Assembly (NCBI GenBank): GCA_039586035.1
Contig: JBDHLD010000009.1
Location: forward strand, 1-64,000
Direction: 5' to 3'
DNA length: 64,000 nt
DNA from: JBDHHQ01 sp039586035
GTDB taxonomy: Bacteria > Gemmatimonadota > Gemmatimonadetes > Longimicrobiales > Gaopeijiaceae
Made by a program: the position numbers and the translations under genes. The notes beneath the pieces are model-generated. The model saw only the letters and a list, made by a program, of their open reading frames with translations, was not told the DNA's origin and did no database searches. The stretch's first letter is position 1. Every line of letters begins with the position of its first letter. Below are positions 40,029 through 48,093 of the stretch, one piece after another.

Positions 40029-41057
40029 ATGACGGGCCACGCGTCGATGCCAACAGACGGCCCGAGCCTCCCTGCCCAGGCCCGCGGACCCGGGGACCCG
40101 CCTGACGGCGAGGCGCGGGCGCGACCTCGCGCGGAGGGACCTCCGGAGCCGGACCGAGTCCCGGGCGCCCATCCTCTCCGTTCGGACGCAGACCGCGGGA
40201 TACGCACCACGATCGGGGCGCTGCTCGTCAGCGTCGTCTTGGGAGCCGTCAAGATCACGGCCGGGATCGCCGGGAACTCCTACGCTCTCGTGGCCGACGG
40301 CGTCGAGTCGCTACTGGACGTCATGAGCTCCATGCTGGTCTGGGCCGCGTTGCGGATCGGTGTAACGCCACCCACCACGCGGTATCCCTACGGCCTCGGC
40401 AAGGTCGAGCCACTGGCTGCCTTGGTCGTGGCCACGATGCTGCTGCTGGCGGCGGTCGGCATCGCGATACAAGCCGTCCGGTCGATCTTCGAGCCCCACG
40501 AAGCACCCGCGCCGTTCACGCTGGCAGTGCTGGTCGGCGTCGTGATCACGAAGGAGGCCCTCTACCGGGCCCTGTCGCGGCGCGGTGACCTGATCGGCAG
40601 CAAGGCCATGGAAGCGGATGCCTGGCACCACCGATCGGACGCACTCACCTCGCTCGCGGCGTTCTTCGGTATCTCGATCGCCCTGATCGCGGGAGAGGGA
40701 TACGAGAGTGCCGACGACTGGGCAGCCTTGTTCGCCTGCGGGGTCATCGCATTCAATGGAGTCCGGCTATTCCGCGCCGGACTCGACGAGGTGCTGGATG
40801 CCGCCGTTCCACCGGAGTTGGAGGCCGAGATCCGGCGTACGGCGCTGTCCGTGAACGAGGTCCGGGCGATCGACACCTGTCGAGTGCGGCGAAGCGGGCT
40901 GGGTCTTCTGGTGGACATCCATGTGGAGGTGGATGCCCAGCTCACGGTCCGGGAAGGGCACGAGTTGGCCCATCGAGTCAAGGACGTACTCCTCGACGCC
41001 GAGCTGGGGATCCTGGACGTCCTCGTGCATGTCGAACCGCACCCTCGAAGTGCTTGA
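40029..41057 (+). CDS. cation diffusion facilitator transporter
   Basis: Inner-membrane divalent metal/proton antiporter of 342 residues. A Pro/Arg-rich cytoplasmic N-terminus (about 1-55) is followed by six helices and a C-terminal ferredoxin-like domain (about 260-342). The metal site in helix 2 lies in ADGVESLLDVMSS, giving E-x3-D where most relatives have H-x3-D or D-x3-D; helix 5 has the usual H-x3-D (WHHRSD). Zn, Fe, Mn or Co export is typical; the E-x3-D change may alter selectivity. ATG 40029 is the first start; a second Met lies six codons on. Confidence 0.9.
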   Translation: MTGHASMPTDGPSLPAQARGPGDPPDGEARARPRAEGPPEPDRVPGAHPLRSDADRGIRTTIGALLVSVVLGAVKITAGIAGNSYALVADGVESLLDVMSSMLVWAALRIGVTPPTTRYPYGLGKVEPLAALVVATMLLLAAVGIAIQAVRSIFEPHEAPAPFTLAVLVGVVITKEALYRALSRRGDLIGSKAMEADAWHHRSDALTSLAAFFGISIALIAGEGYESADDWAALFACGVIAFNGVRLFRAGLDEVLDAAVPPELEAEIRRTALSVNEVRAIDTCRVRRSGLGLLVDIHVEVDAQLTVREGHELAHRVKDVLLDAELGILDVLVHVEPHPRSA

Positions 41058-41337
41058 CGGATCGCGATTCGCAGCGTCGGCCACGCAGATGATGAGGGAA
41101 TACCCGGAGAGCCGAAACCATCCCAGCGGGCCGTGTCACCAAGGGATAGGAGGCGTGGCTCGAGCCGTAGTCCGCGATTCGCTGATGGGTTTGTCGATCT
41201 CCGTAAGTCCTTACGCGGCAGCGGGCGTCGCTCCGCTAGGAGTTTCCCCACATGGCACCGGGGAACAGCGCGGACAGACCGCACCAGCCGCGGCCTCCAG
41301 CTTTGATCAGACCAACGATCCAGAAGGGAGGAGACCG

Positions 41338-41874
41338 ATGCGCAGACCGCTGGCGACTACGTTGATGGTCGCCGTGCCTGCATTGCTGCTCGGGGCCTGC
41401 TCGGACGAGTCGACAGAGCCCCTGGACGTCGAAACGGCGCTGCTGGACGTGATCCCGCCCGGCGGCGCCACCAACGTGGACCCGAACGCGCCCATCGTGC
41501 TGGAGTTCGATCGGCGCATCGGTTGGGGCATGGAGGAGTATGCCGTCCTGCACGAGGGGGGCATCAACGGTCCGGTGGTCCCAGGCACGTGGGTGCTCTC
41601 GGACGATCGTATGACCCTCACGTTCACGCAGGACGCTCCGCTCATGGCGGCGACCGACTACGTGATCCATCTGGGCGGTGGGCTCATGGACTACAACAAC
41701 CGCCACCTGAACCTGGAGCGACACGGGTTCGGGCTGGGCGGTGAATGGTGTACCGGTGAGCAGCTGGGTCCCATGGGTCCCGGCGGCCCCACGGGCGGAC
41801 ACCATCATCAAGGTTCCGGATGGCAGCATCCGAACGGGACTTACGGTATGATCTTCACGTTCACGACGGCGTAG
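41338..41874 (+). CDS. lipoprotein with bacterial Ig-like domain
   Basis: Lipoprotein of 178 residues. ATG at 41338 with GGGAGGAG upstream; signal ends LLLGAC. The core is a bacterial Ig-like (Big_5 type) sandwich: DVIPPGGATNVDPNAPIVLEF, then DDRMTLTFTQDAPL and TDYVIHLGGG. The tail is Gly/Pro/His-rich (GPMGPGGPTGGHHHQGSGW), a possible metal-binding stretch, ending NGTYGMIFTFTTA. Function unknown; a cell-envelope protein that may bind copper or another metal through its histidines. Confidence 0.78.
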   Translation: MRRPLATTLMVAVPALLLGACSDESTEPLDVETALLDVIPPGGATNVDPNAPIVLEFDRRIGWGMEEYAVLHEGGINGPVVPGTWVLSDDRMTLTFTQDAPLMAATDYVIHLGGGLMDYNNRHLNLERHGFGLGGEWCTGEQLGPMGPGGPTGGHHHQGSGWQHPNGTYGMIFTFTTA

Positions 41875-42185
41875 GGCATCCCCGAAGCAGCGCCCCATGA
41901 TTCCCGGGGCGCTGCACCTACTCGTTTCCACCGATCCCGTCAGACCCTGAGTCCGCCCTGGACTCGATTGTCCCGGCGCAGTTGGCGGGTTATTTCCTGC
42001 GCCGAATCCACGACTCGTCCGCCCTGGCTCACCACCGCCTCGGAGAGGCGGTCACCCGCCGGGGCGAGCTCGGGGTCGGGCCCCGAATGGAACGATCGGC
42101 GTGGGAAGTGGCTCTACGATGGAACCACAGGATGCCTCGGGCCCCGGGAATCCCGGTTCGAACTACCGCGTCCAGGAAGACAGAC
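41875..42185. other. intergenic region with terminator and a second hairpin
   Basis: Holds the terminator of the Ig-like lipoprotein gene (41887-41915) and an ACCGCCTC-GGA-GAGGCGGT inverted repeat (42034-42052) in the probable leader of the LOG gene. No gene is credible here. Confidence 0.55.
41887..41915 (+). terminator. hairpin terminator after Ig-like lipoprotein
   Basis: GCAGCGCCCC pairs perfectly with GGGGCGCTGC around nine bases, 12 bases after the stop; a short T-containing stretch (ACCTACTCGTTT) follows. Confidence 0.7.
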
Positions 42186-42914
42186 ATGACCGATGATCGA
42201 CGACCGGCGTCGACCCCCGACGTCGTCAGCCTCGCGGACGAAGACAACGTCAAGACGCTGCTCGGTGAGACGCTCTTCAGTCTCTGGGAGGCCGTGAACA
42301 CACTGACCCGCTTGCGCCCCACTTCTCACGAACGCTACCGGGTCACGATCTTCGGCTCGGCGCGCGCCGCGCCCGGCACGTGGGTCTATCACGAGACCAA
42401 ACGCCTGGCGGCAGCACTGACCGAGTTGGGGTGTGACATCATCACCGGCGGCGGTCCAGGCCTCATGGAGGCAGCCAACGAAGGGGCCGCCGAAGCCGAC
42501 CCCGACGATCGCACGCGCTCCGTGGGAATCCGAGTCAGCCTGCCCTTCGAGCAGAGCGCGAACCCCTTCGTCGAGCAGGTGTTCGAGCACCGGACGTTCT
42601 TCACGAGATTGCATCATTTCGTGTTGGCCTCCGACGCCTTCATCATCGTGCCCGGCGGCATCGGCACGACCCTGGAGACGCTCATGGTGTGGCAGCTGCT
42701 TCAGGTCCGGCACCTGCACGAGACACCGCTCATCATGGTGGGGGACATGTGGAGGGGACTGGTGGACTGGGCCGGGACGAACATGCTCGGCTTCGACCCC
42801 CAGCTGGCGAACCACGAGGACATCGAGCTGCCCACCTGCGTCGCCGGCGCCGACGAGGCCATCGAGCTTGTGCGGGAGCACCACGGGCGGTGGGCGGGGC
42901 AGCAGGCGGGTTAG
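42186..42914 (+). CDS. LOG-family nucleotide phosphoribohydrolase-like protein
   Basis: Cytoplasmic protein of 242 residues with a Rossmann fold. ATG 42186 is preferred because conservation begins soon after; the frame is open further upstream. Motifs VTIFGSARAAPGTW, DIITGGGPGLMEAANEGA and VPGGIGTTLETLMVWQL are the LOG (lysine-decarboxylase-annotated) signatures; PGGxGTxxE is the active-site motif of the 5'-monophosphate phosphoribohydrolases. It may hydrolyse purine nucleoside monophosphates, as known family members do. Neighbours give no further hint. Confidence 0.87.
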   Translation: MTDDRRPASTPDVVSLADEDNVKTLLGETLFSLWEAVNTLTRLRPTSHERYRVTIFGSARAAPGTWVYHETKRLAAALTELGCDIITGGGPGLMEAANEGAAEADPDDRTRSVGIRVSLPFEQSANPFVEQVFEHRTFFTRLHHFVLASDAFIIVPGGIGTTLETLMVWQLLQVRHLHETPLIMVGDMWRGLVDWAGTNMLGFDPQLANHEDIELPTCVAGADEAIELVREHHGRWAGQQAG

Positions 42915-43120
42915 GGTTGTCGGGGAGCGACGCGTGGGCGCCGGGCCCAGCGCCAGGCCATTCCGGTGGAGGGTGGAAGGAACGCGTAGGGCAGCTCCGT
43001 TCGCGGCAGCAGCTCGTCGTCGGGTGGGTTGCCGGGGTCACCCTTCGGGTCGTCGCCCGGCCCGACACCTGGGCCTGGCACGTCGCTTGAATGGCTGCGC
43101 CCGGGCAGCAAAACCGTCAA
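42911..43120 (-). CDS. possible small proline-rich protein
   Basis: A 69-residue frame (non-ATG start) rich in Pro, Gly and Asp (VPGPGVGPGDDPKGDPGNPPDD) ending LPYAFLPPSTGMAWRWARR. The end reads like real protein, but there is no ribosome binding site or recognised family, and it runs into the LOG gene tail. It could be a remnant or chance. Low confidence. Confidence 0.25.
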   Translation of the reverse strand: MTVLLPGRSHSSDVPGPGVGPGDDPKGDPGNPPDDELLPRTELPYAFLPPSTGMAWRWARRPRVAPRQP

Positions 43121-43276
43121 ACCTGCGGCCAGCCGGCTATCGAGGCCGACACGGCCTACAGGAATGTCCTTCGCATCTCGTACTCGCTCCTTGTTCGCTG
43201 TATACGAAGTGCGTTGGAGGGTTCGTGACGGAGCTTGGAGACCGAGGAACGGGCGGGCTGTGTCAAAGGGCTCACT
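42915..43276. other. convergent gap, 362 bp
   Basis: Lies between the ends of the LOG gene and the NtrC-type regulator. Apart from the doubtful small frame at 42911-43120 I see no gene, and no clear terminator hairpin. Confidence 0.45.
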
Positions 43277-44644
43277 TCATCCACCCAGCCCGTGCTTTTC
43301 CAGCCGGTAGCGCAACGTGTCGCGCGAGACGCCGAGGAGACGCGCGGCCTTGCTCTTGTTGCCCGACGCCCGTTCGAGGGCCTGGAGGATCAGGGACTTC
43401 TCGGCCTCTTCGAGATCGAGGCCGGCACCGGGCAACGCCGGGGACTGCCCGATTGGCGCGCGGTCTCCCGTGATCTCGACGGGAAGGAGGCCGTGGCCGA
43501 CGGTCTCGTCGTCAGTCAGGTAGAGGATCCGCTCGATGACATTTCGGAGCTCGCGGGCGTTCCCCGGCCAATCGTAAGCCTCGAGGGCAGCTAAGGCGGC
43601 CGCGTCGAAGTGCCGCGGAGCCAGGCTCATCTCCTGGCAAAGACTGTCCAGGAAGTAGAGGGCGAGGGGCAAGATGTCCTCACGCCGCTCTCGTAGAGGC
43701 GGCAGCTCGATGGGGATGACGTTGAGGCGGTAGTACAGATCCTCCCGGAAGCTCCCCTCCTCGACGGCCTTCTCGAGATCCCGATTCGTCGCGGCCACGA
43801 CCTGGACGTCGACCTCGATGTCGTCGACACCGCCGACCCTCCGGAAGCGGTGGGTCTCGAGGAATTGGAGCAGCTTCCCCTGGCCGGAGGGCGGCATGTC
43901 GCCGACCTCGTCGAGGAAGACGGTCCCGCCCTCAGCGAGTTCGAAGAGGCCGCGCTTCCGTGTCTTGGCGTCGGTGTAGGCCCCCGCCTCGTGTCCGAAC
44001 AACTCGCTCTCGACCAGCGTCTCGGGGAGGGCGGTGCAGTTCACGCTGAGGAACGGGTTCCCGCGACGAGGCCCCTGGGCGTGAATGGCTCGCGCGATCA
44101 CGTCCTTCCCCGTGCCGCTCTCGCCACGGACCAACACCGTGGCTGCGGTGCTCCGACTCCCGATCCGCCGGATGACCTGAACCAGGCTTTCCATCGTGGC
44201 CGACCGGCCGATCAGCGTCACGTTCGAGAACTGCCAACGGTGCCCTTCCCGAAACCGTTCCAACTGCCCGAGGAGCCGTTGCTTCTCCAAGGCCTGCTCG
44301 ATGAGCAGCAGGAGCTCGGGCAGTTGCACAGGCTTCTCGAGGAAGTGGAAGGCCCCGGCTCTCACCGCCGCCACGGCCGTCTCCACCTCTCCGTACGCCG
44401 ACATCATGATCACGGGCAGGGTGGCGTCCCGGCCCCTAAGCTCGGCGAGCACTTCGAGGCCCGACTGGTCCGGCAGCCTCAGGTCCAGGAGAACCAGGTC
44501 GCACCGCTCGTTCTCGAACCTTTCGATGCAGCCCGCGCCGGTCTCGAAGGTGGCTACCTCATAGCCCTGCTCGTCCAGATGCTCGGCGAGCCACTCCCGG
44601 ATCAGCAGCTCATCGTCGCAAACGTAGATGCGCTCAGTGGGCAT
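43277..44644 (-). CDS. NtrC-family response regulator with GAYTDA loop
   Basis: Sigma-54 activator of 455 residues. Receiver: D10/D11, phospho-acceptor D54 (LVLLDLRLPD), lysine in FLEKPV. AAA+: Walker A GESGTGKD, loop GAYTDA in place of GAFTGA, Walker B GTVFLDEVGDM, arginine-finger region FREDLYYRLN. C-terminal Fis HTH GNKSKAARLLGVSRDTLRYRLEKHG, close to classical NtrC and different from the regulator at 29512. The loop variant changes two of six residues that touch sigma-54, so activity should be tested. It is co-transcribed with the kinase upstream (six-base gap) and probably drives the divergent operon at 46840 through the inverted repeats near 46609-46672. Confidence 0.93.
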   Translation of the reverse strand: MPTERIYVCDDELLIREWLAEHLDEQGYEVATFETGAGCIERFENERCDLVLLDLRLPDQSGLEVLAELRGRDATLPVIMMSAYGEVETAVAAVRAGAFHFLEKPVQLPELLLLIEQALEKQRLLGQLERFREGHRWQFSNVTLIGRSATMESLVQVIRRIGSRSTAATVLVRGESGTGKDVIARAIHAQGPRRGNPFLSVNCTALPETLVESELFGHEAGAYTDAKTRKRGLFELAEGGTVFLDEVGDMPPSGQGKLLQFLETHRFRRVGGVDDIEVDVQVVAATNRDLEKAVEEGSFREDLYYRLNVIPIELPPLRERREDILPLALYFLDSLCQEMSLAPRHFDAAALAALEAYDWPGNARELRNVIERILYLTDDETVGHGLLPVEITGDRAPIGQSPALPGAGLDLEEAEKSLILQALERASGNKSKAARLLGVSRDTLRYRLEKHGLGG

Positions 44645-44650
44645 GTCCCG

Positions 44651-46480
44651 TCAGGGGTTCGGGTCTACGGGCTGGGGCTCCCGCGCCCCGTCGATCGTCC
44701 CGTCCAGCGGCAGCTCGATGAAGAAGGCCGATCCCTCCCCCTCCCGACTCTCGACGGTCAGGGATCCTCCGTGGGTCTCGACGATGCCTTTGGATATCGA
44801 CAGGCCGAGCCCGGTCCCCCGGTGCTTGGTCGTGAAGAAGGGCTTGAAGATGGTCTGGAGGCGGTCCCGTGGGATGCCCCCGCCGTCGTCCCGGACCTCG
44901 ATGACCCCTCGACTTCCGACCACGCGTGACACGACATGGACCACTCCGTCCGGCTCGGCGGCCTGAATCCCGTTGACGATCAGGTTCACCAGGACTTGTA
45001 CGATCATCGATTCGTCGACACGCAGCTCGATCGCGTCGTCTGGAGCGTCCACGCTCAAATCGACGCCGGCCCTCTCGGCGGCCGGCAGGGACAGCGCCAG
45101 GGCTCTCTCGACCAGTCGCTGGGCGCTGGTCGACTCCGGACGAGGGTCGGCAGGCCGGGCGAACGCCAGCAGATCCCGCACCGCCAGCTCGATCCGGGCA
45201 AGCTGCCGCTTCATCTCGGTAGTAATCGGCGCGAGGGACTCGACGGATTGCGTCCTGCGCATGACCAGGTCCAGGCCGTTGGAGATCCCTACGACCGGAT
45301 TCTTGATCTCGTGAGCCAACCCGGACGCGAGCTCTCCCACAGTGGCCAGCTGACTTGCCCGTTCCATTTCCCGCTTGTGAAGCGCATCGACCTCCGACGA
45401 AGCTCGCGCCAGGTCGTCGGCCATCTGATTGAAGGCCACGCCCAACTCGCCCACCTCGTCCTTGGCCGTGGCGTCCACCCTGGCGTCCAGGTCTCCCGCC
45501 CCGATGCGTCGTACCCCCGCGACCAGCCTCCGCAGCGGCGCGACGATCTGCGTCGTGACGAAGGAGGAAGACAGGATCACGAGCACGGCAAAGGCCCCGG
45601 CGAGCAGGAGCGACACGCGCCTCAACCGAGCGAGCTCCGCGAGCGCCAGCTCGACTGGTGCTTCGGTGATCACGCGCCAATCCATGCCAGGCACGGGAAC
45701 GACGGTGCCGATCACCATCACGCCGAGTCGATCCTCGTAGCGCGCGGACCGGCCGTTCGAAGAAGCGAGCAATGGCGAGGCGAGCGGAATGCTGTAGTCC
45801 ACGTGGCCATGGGGGTGTGAAACGAAGAGCGGTCTCCCGTCCGCGGCCAGGACGAAGCTCTCCACGGTTCCGGCGACATGAGCCGGGATCTCGAGGAACT
45901 GACCACCTCCCTGGAGGATCACCAGCGCTCCCAGGAAGCGCTGGGCGTCGCGGTCTGGGGCTTCGCCGATGGGAGCGGACAGGCGCAACGTGGGTGCCTC
46001 ACCGATTGTAGGGCTCCAGCTGATCCTGACCGGTTCGATCGGAGGTTCGAGGGTCTGCGTCAGCCAGGGTCTCAGGTCGGATGGGTCGAGGGGTGTGGAG
46101 GTTAGAACCCGGCCCTGGGCGTCGAAGATGAAGAGGGCCTCGAAAGAGGGCTCCTGCTCGAAGATTGTGCCGAGGGCAGCCTCGTGGGCCTCTCCCGAGT
46201 CCGGGTCATCCGGGTACTCGACCGCCTGAGAAAAGCGCTCGAGAAGCAGAAGCTGCTCCCTGACCTGGTCCCCCACGTGGACGGCCTGCGCTTCTGCGAT
46301 CCCTCCGAGGTAGCGCGCCACGAGACCCTCGATGATCGATCGGCTGCGCAGGTAGCCGAGGGCGCTCGACGCGCCGAGGGGCACCAGAGAAAGCACCAGG
46401 AACCAGCCGAGAAGCTTTCGACCAAGCCCGAAGCGCTTTCCGGACGGGGGTGCCGACGCCCTGTTTGGGTGCTGCTGCAT
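44651..46480 (-). CDS. membrane sensor histidine kinase (Cache-HAMP-HisKA)
   Basis: Kinase of 609 residues from ATG 46478-46480 (GGAGG nearby); a GTG at 46522 would add 14 residues. Transmembrane helix about 22-46, periplasmic double-Cache-like sensor about 50-290, second helix about 300-325, HAMP about 326-375, HisKA with H390 in SGLAHEIKNPV and HATPase motifs NLIVNGIQA, DDGGGIP, GTGLGLSI. Single output is the regulator six bases downstream. The sensor contains HPHGH, a histidine cluster that could bind copper or another metal; this is speculative but fits the blue-copper operon opposite. Confidence 0.93.
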   Translation of the reverse strand: MQQHPNRASAPPSGKRFGLGRKLLGWFLVLSLVPLGASSALGYLRSRSIIEGLVARYLGGIAEAQAVHVGDQVREQLLLLERFSQAVEYPDDPDSGEAHEAALGTIFEQEPSFEALFIFDAQGRVLTSTPLDPSDLRPWLTQTLEPPIEPVRISWSPTIGEAPTLRLSAPIGEAPDRDAQRFLGALVILQGGGQFLEIPAHVAGTVESFVLAADGRPLFVSHPHGHVDYSIPLASPLLASSNGRSARYEDRLGVMVIGTVVPVPGMDWRVITEAPVELALAELARLRRVSLLLAGAFAVLVILSSSFVTTQIVAPLRRLVAGVRRIGAGDLDARVDATAKDEVGELGVAFNQMADDLARASSEVDALHKREMERASQLATVGELASGLAHEIKNPVVGISNGLDLVMRRTQSVESLAPITTEMKRQLARIELAVRDLLAFARPADPRPESTSAQRLVERALALSLPAAERAGVDLSVDAPDDAIELRVDESMIVQVLVNLIVNGIQAAEPDGVVHVVSRVVGSRGVIEVRDDGGGIPRDRLQTIFKPFFTTKHRGTGLGLSISKGIVETHGGSLTVESREGEGSAFFIELPLDGTIDGAREPQPVDPNP

Positions 46481-46608
46481 GGCCCTCCACCCCGCAATGC
46501 GGGAAGACCCACTCCCTCTCACGAGCTAACCCTCCGCCCCTTCGTGACCGGCGCGAGCTGCCGTGTTCGCCAATCCCGCTCGGCGCGCTGGGGAGGGAGC
46601 CGGGATTT

Positions 46609-46639
46609 GAATGGGTCAAATAGCCCACCTCACCCATTC
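46609..46639. promoter_or_regulatory. inverted repeat, activator site candidate
   Basis: GAATGGGT and ACCCATTC, exact complements, flank a 15-base spacer about 108-138 bp upstream of the -24 element. Confidence 0.5.
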
Positions 46640-46652
46640 CTGTCCAGCATTG

Positions 46653-46672
46653 ATTGGGTGATATCCCCCAAT
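46653..46672. promoter_or_regulatory. inverted repeat ATTGGG-N8-CCCAAT, activator site candidate
   Basis: Exact 6-bp arms with an 8-base spacer, 75-94 bp upstream of the -24 element. Together with the repeat at 46609 it forms a plausible enhancer for the NtrC-type regulator encoded divergently. Confidence 0.5.
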
Positions 46673-46746
46673 TCGCCGTGTGTCACGAGCGCCGAAGGAT
46701 GTGGCAACCGCCTTTCATAAAATCATTTACAGGATTCGCACGACTG

Positions 46747-46762
46747 CGGCACGAGCATTGCC
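46747..46762 (+). promoter_or_regulatory. sigma-54 promoter of blue-copper operon
   Basis: CGGCACG-AGCA-TTGCC matches GGCACG-N4-TTGC fully, with only the first T of TGG changed to C and the last W to C. Leader about 67 bases to the ATG at 46840. Confidence 0.72.
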
Positions 46763-46839
46763 TAAACCAGAGTCGCGAACGGCTCGGCCGCCACGACCCG
46801 CCGCAGAAAGAACGCGGAGAACAGAACTGGAGGTTTCGG

Positions 46840-47247
46840 ATGTACCGGAAGGTCATTCCCGTCGCGGCGCTCGCATTCGCCGGCTTTGGGTTCAGCGGTC
46901 CGACGCAGGAAACGGAGATCGCCGACTCCGCAGACGTGGTGGTCGTGAAGATGGTGGACAAGTCGGCGACGGAGTTCGTGTTCGAGCCGGCCGACATCAC
47001 GGTCAGCCCGGGCCAGACTGTCCGGTTCGTCCAGACGGGCGCCATGCCTCACAACGTCGAGTTCAGGGACCTACCGGCGGGCACGAATCTGGGTGCCGCG
47101 GCCATGGGTCCGTTCCTTCTGGCGGCCGGCGAGACCTACGAAGTCACGATCGATGATCGGTTCGCTCCGGGCACGCACAAATACGTCTGCACGCCACACG
47201 AGATCATGGGCATGGTCGGCACGATCACCGTCGAGGCGGCGCAGTAG
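46840..47247 (+). CDS. plastocyanin-like blue copper protein, first gene of operon
   Basis: Periplasmic type I copper protein of 135 residues. ATG 46840 with GGAGG upstream; signal peptide about residues 1-22. Ligands H71 (AMPHNVEF), C117, H120 and M125/M123 (YVCTPHEIMGM). Close paralogue of the protein at 31994-32395: both begin the mature domain with V-K-M-V-D-x-S-A-T-E-F and share FEPADITV. Head of a sigma-54 operon with YtkA-like, porin and cytochrome genes, so it probably passes electrons to or from that cytochrome. Confidence 0.92.
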   Translation: MYRKVIPVAALAFAGFGFSGPTQETEIADSADVVVVKMVDKSATEFVFEPADITVSPGQTVRFVQTGAMPHNVEFRDLPAGTNLGAAAMGPFLLAAGETYEVTIDDRFAPGTHKYVCTPHEIMGMVGTITVEAAQ

Positions 47248-47297
47248 AGATGCCAAACCACACGATGCCAAACGGATCCATACGAAAGGAGGGGCTC

Positions 47298-48047
47298 ATG
47301 TCCCACGCTTCACGCTTCCTCGCGTCCCTGGGCGTGCTGCTGGTACTCGGGTGCTCGGACAATCCCGCGGCGCCGGTACACGACGACGACCACGACGAGG
47401 AACTCACCGCCACGCTCGCGCTTTCTAGCGACCACGTCCACACGCTGACCGAAATGACCTTCACCGTAACGGTTATGGACCACCACGGAGAGGTGGTCAC
47501 CAATCTGGCCGAGGTCAATGTGGAGCGCCGTGCGGTCGGCGACGACACCTGGAGAGGCACGGCCCTAGCCCTGAACGGAACCGTATGGGAGGCGCCCTAC
47601 ACGTTTGCATCGAGCGGTGAGTACGACCTGCGCGTCTCGGTCCTCCGCGCCGGCGCCACGGATGCCGAGGTCGTCTACACAATGGCCGAACACCTCGAGG
47701 TCGCACGCATCCACGAGGTCGTGGATGGCATGCGCGTCGAATTCGAGACATTCCCCGGTCACATCCACGAAGGGGAGACGGCCACTGCGAAGTTCTGGAT
47801 CGTGGAACCCGAACGTAACGCGCTCGGGGTGCGTCCTCCGATGTCGGATCTCCACGTGACCATGGTCTGCACTGAGGCGGACGGCTCCATCGAGGAGCAC
47901 CATGCCGAGGAGCTGGAGCCAGGCGTCTACTCAGCCGAGCACACGTTCACGTCCGTGGGGGACTTCCTCGCAAAGCTGGAGATCGGCGAGCACGGAGGTC
48001 CGCACAGCGAGGTCGTGTTCACTACGCACGTCGTCCACGGGCACTGA
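47298..48047 (+). CDS. His-rich lipoprotein with YtkA/FixH-like domains
   Basis: Lipoprotein of 249 residues. ATG 47298 with AAAGGAGG upstream; signal ends LLVLGC. An acidic His stretch (HDDDHDEE) follows, then two beta-sandwich domains of the YtkA-like type (for example WEAPYTFASSGEYDLRVSV, YSAEHTFTSVGDFLAKLEI). Histidines are frequent (HVHTL, HHGE, GHIHEGE, EEHHAEE, HVVHGH), suggesting copper or other metal binding. YtkA-like domains occur in proteins that handle copper for oxidases, so a copper-loading role for the plastocyanin is a reasonable guess. Confidence 0.78.
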   Translation: MSHASRFLASLGVLLVLGCSDNPAAPVHDDDHDEELTATLALSSDHVHTLTEMTFTVTVMDHHGEVVTNLAEVNVERRAVGDDTWRGTALALNGTVWEAPYTFASSGEYDLRVSVLRAGATDAEVVYTMAEHLEVARIHEVVDGMRVEFETFPGHIHEGETATAKFWIVEPERNALGVRPPMSDLHVTMVCTEADGSIEEHHAEELEPGVYSAEHTFTSVGDFLAKLEIGEHGGPHSEVVFTTHVVHGH

Positions 48048-48093
48048 TTTCAGAAGCACGCCGAGCCGGCCACTCCTGAAAGGAGACGGAACG

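Larger units (their letters stand above)
46481..46839. other. divergent control region of kinase and blue-copper operon
   Basis: Holds a CCCGCA-A-TGCGGG repeat near 46491-46503, two inverted repeats likely to bind the regulator (46609-46639, 46653-46672), an A/T-rich patch (46711-46735) that could be a bending site, and the sigma-54 promoter at 46747. Confidence 0.65.

Noticed and set aside
46609..46672. Searched for the TGNGAC-N7-GTCNCA tandem palindrome upstream of the blue-copper operon
   Set aside because: The repeats there have different arms and spacers, consistent with the distinct HTH of the 43277 regulator, so they were kept as a separate site class.
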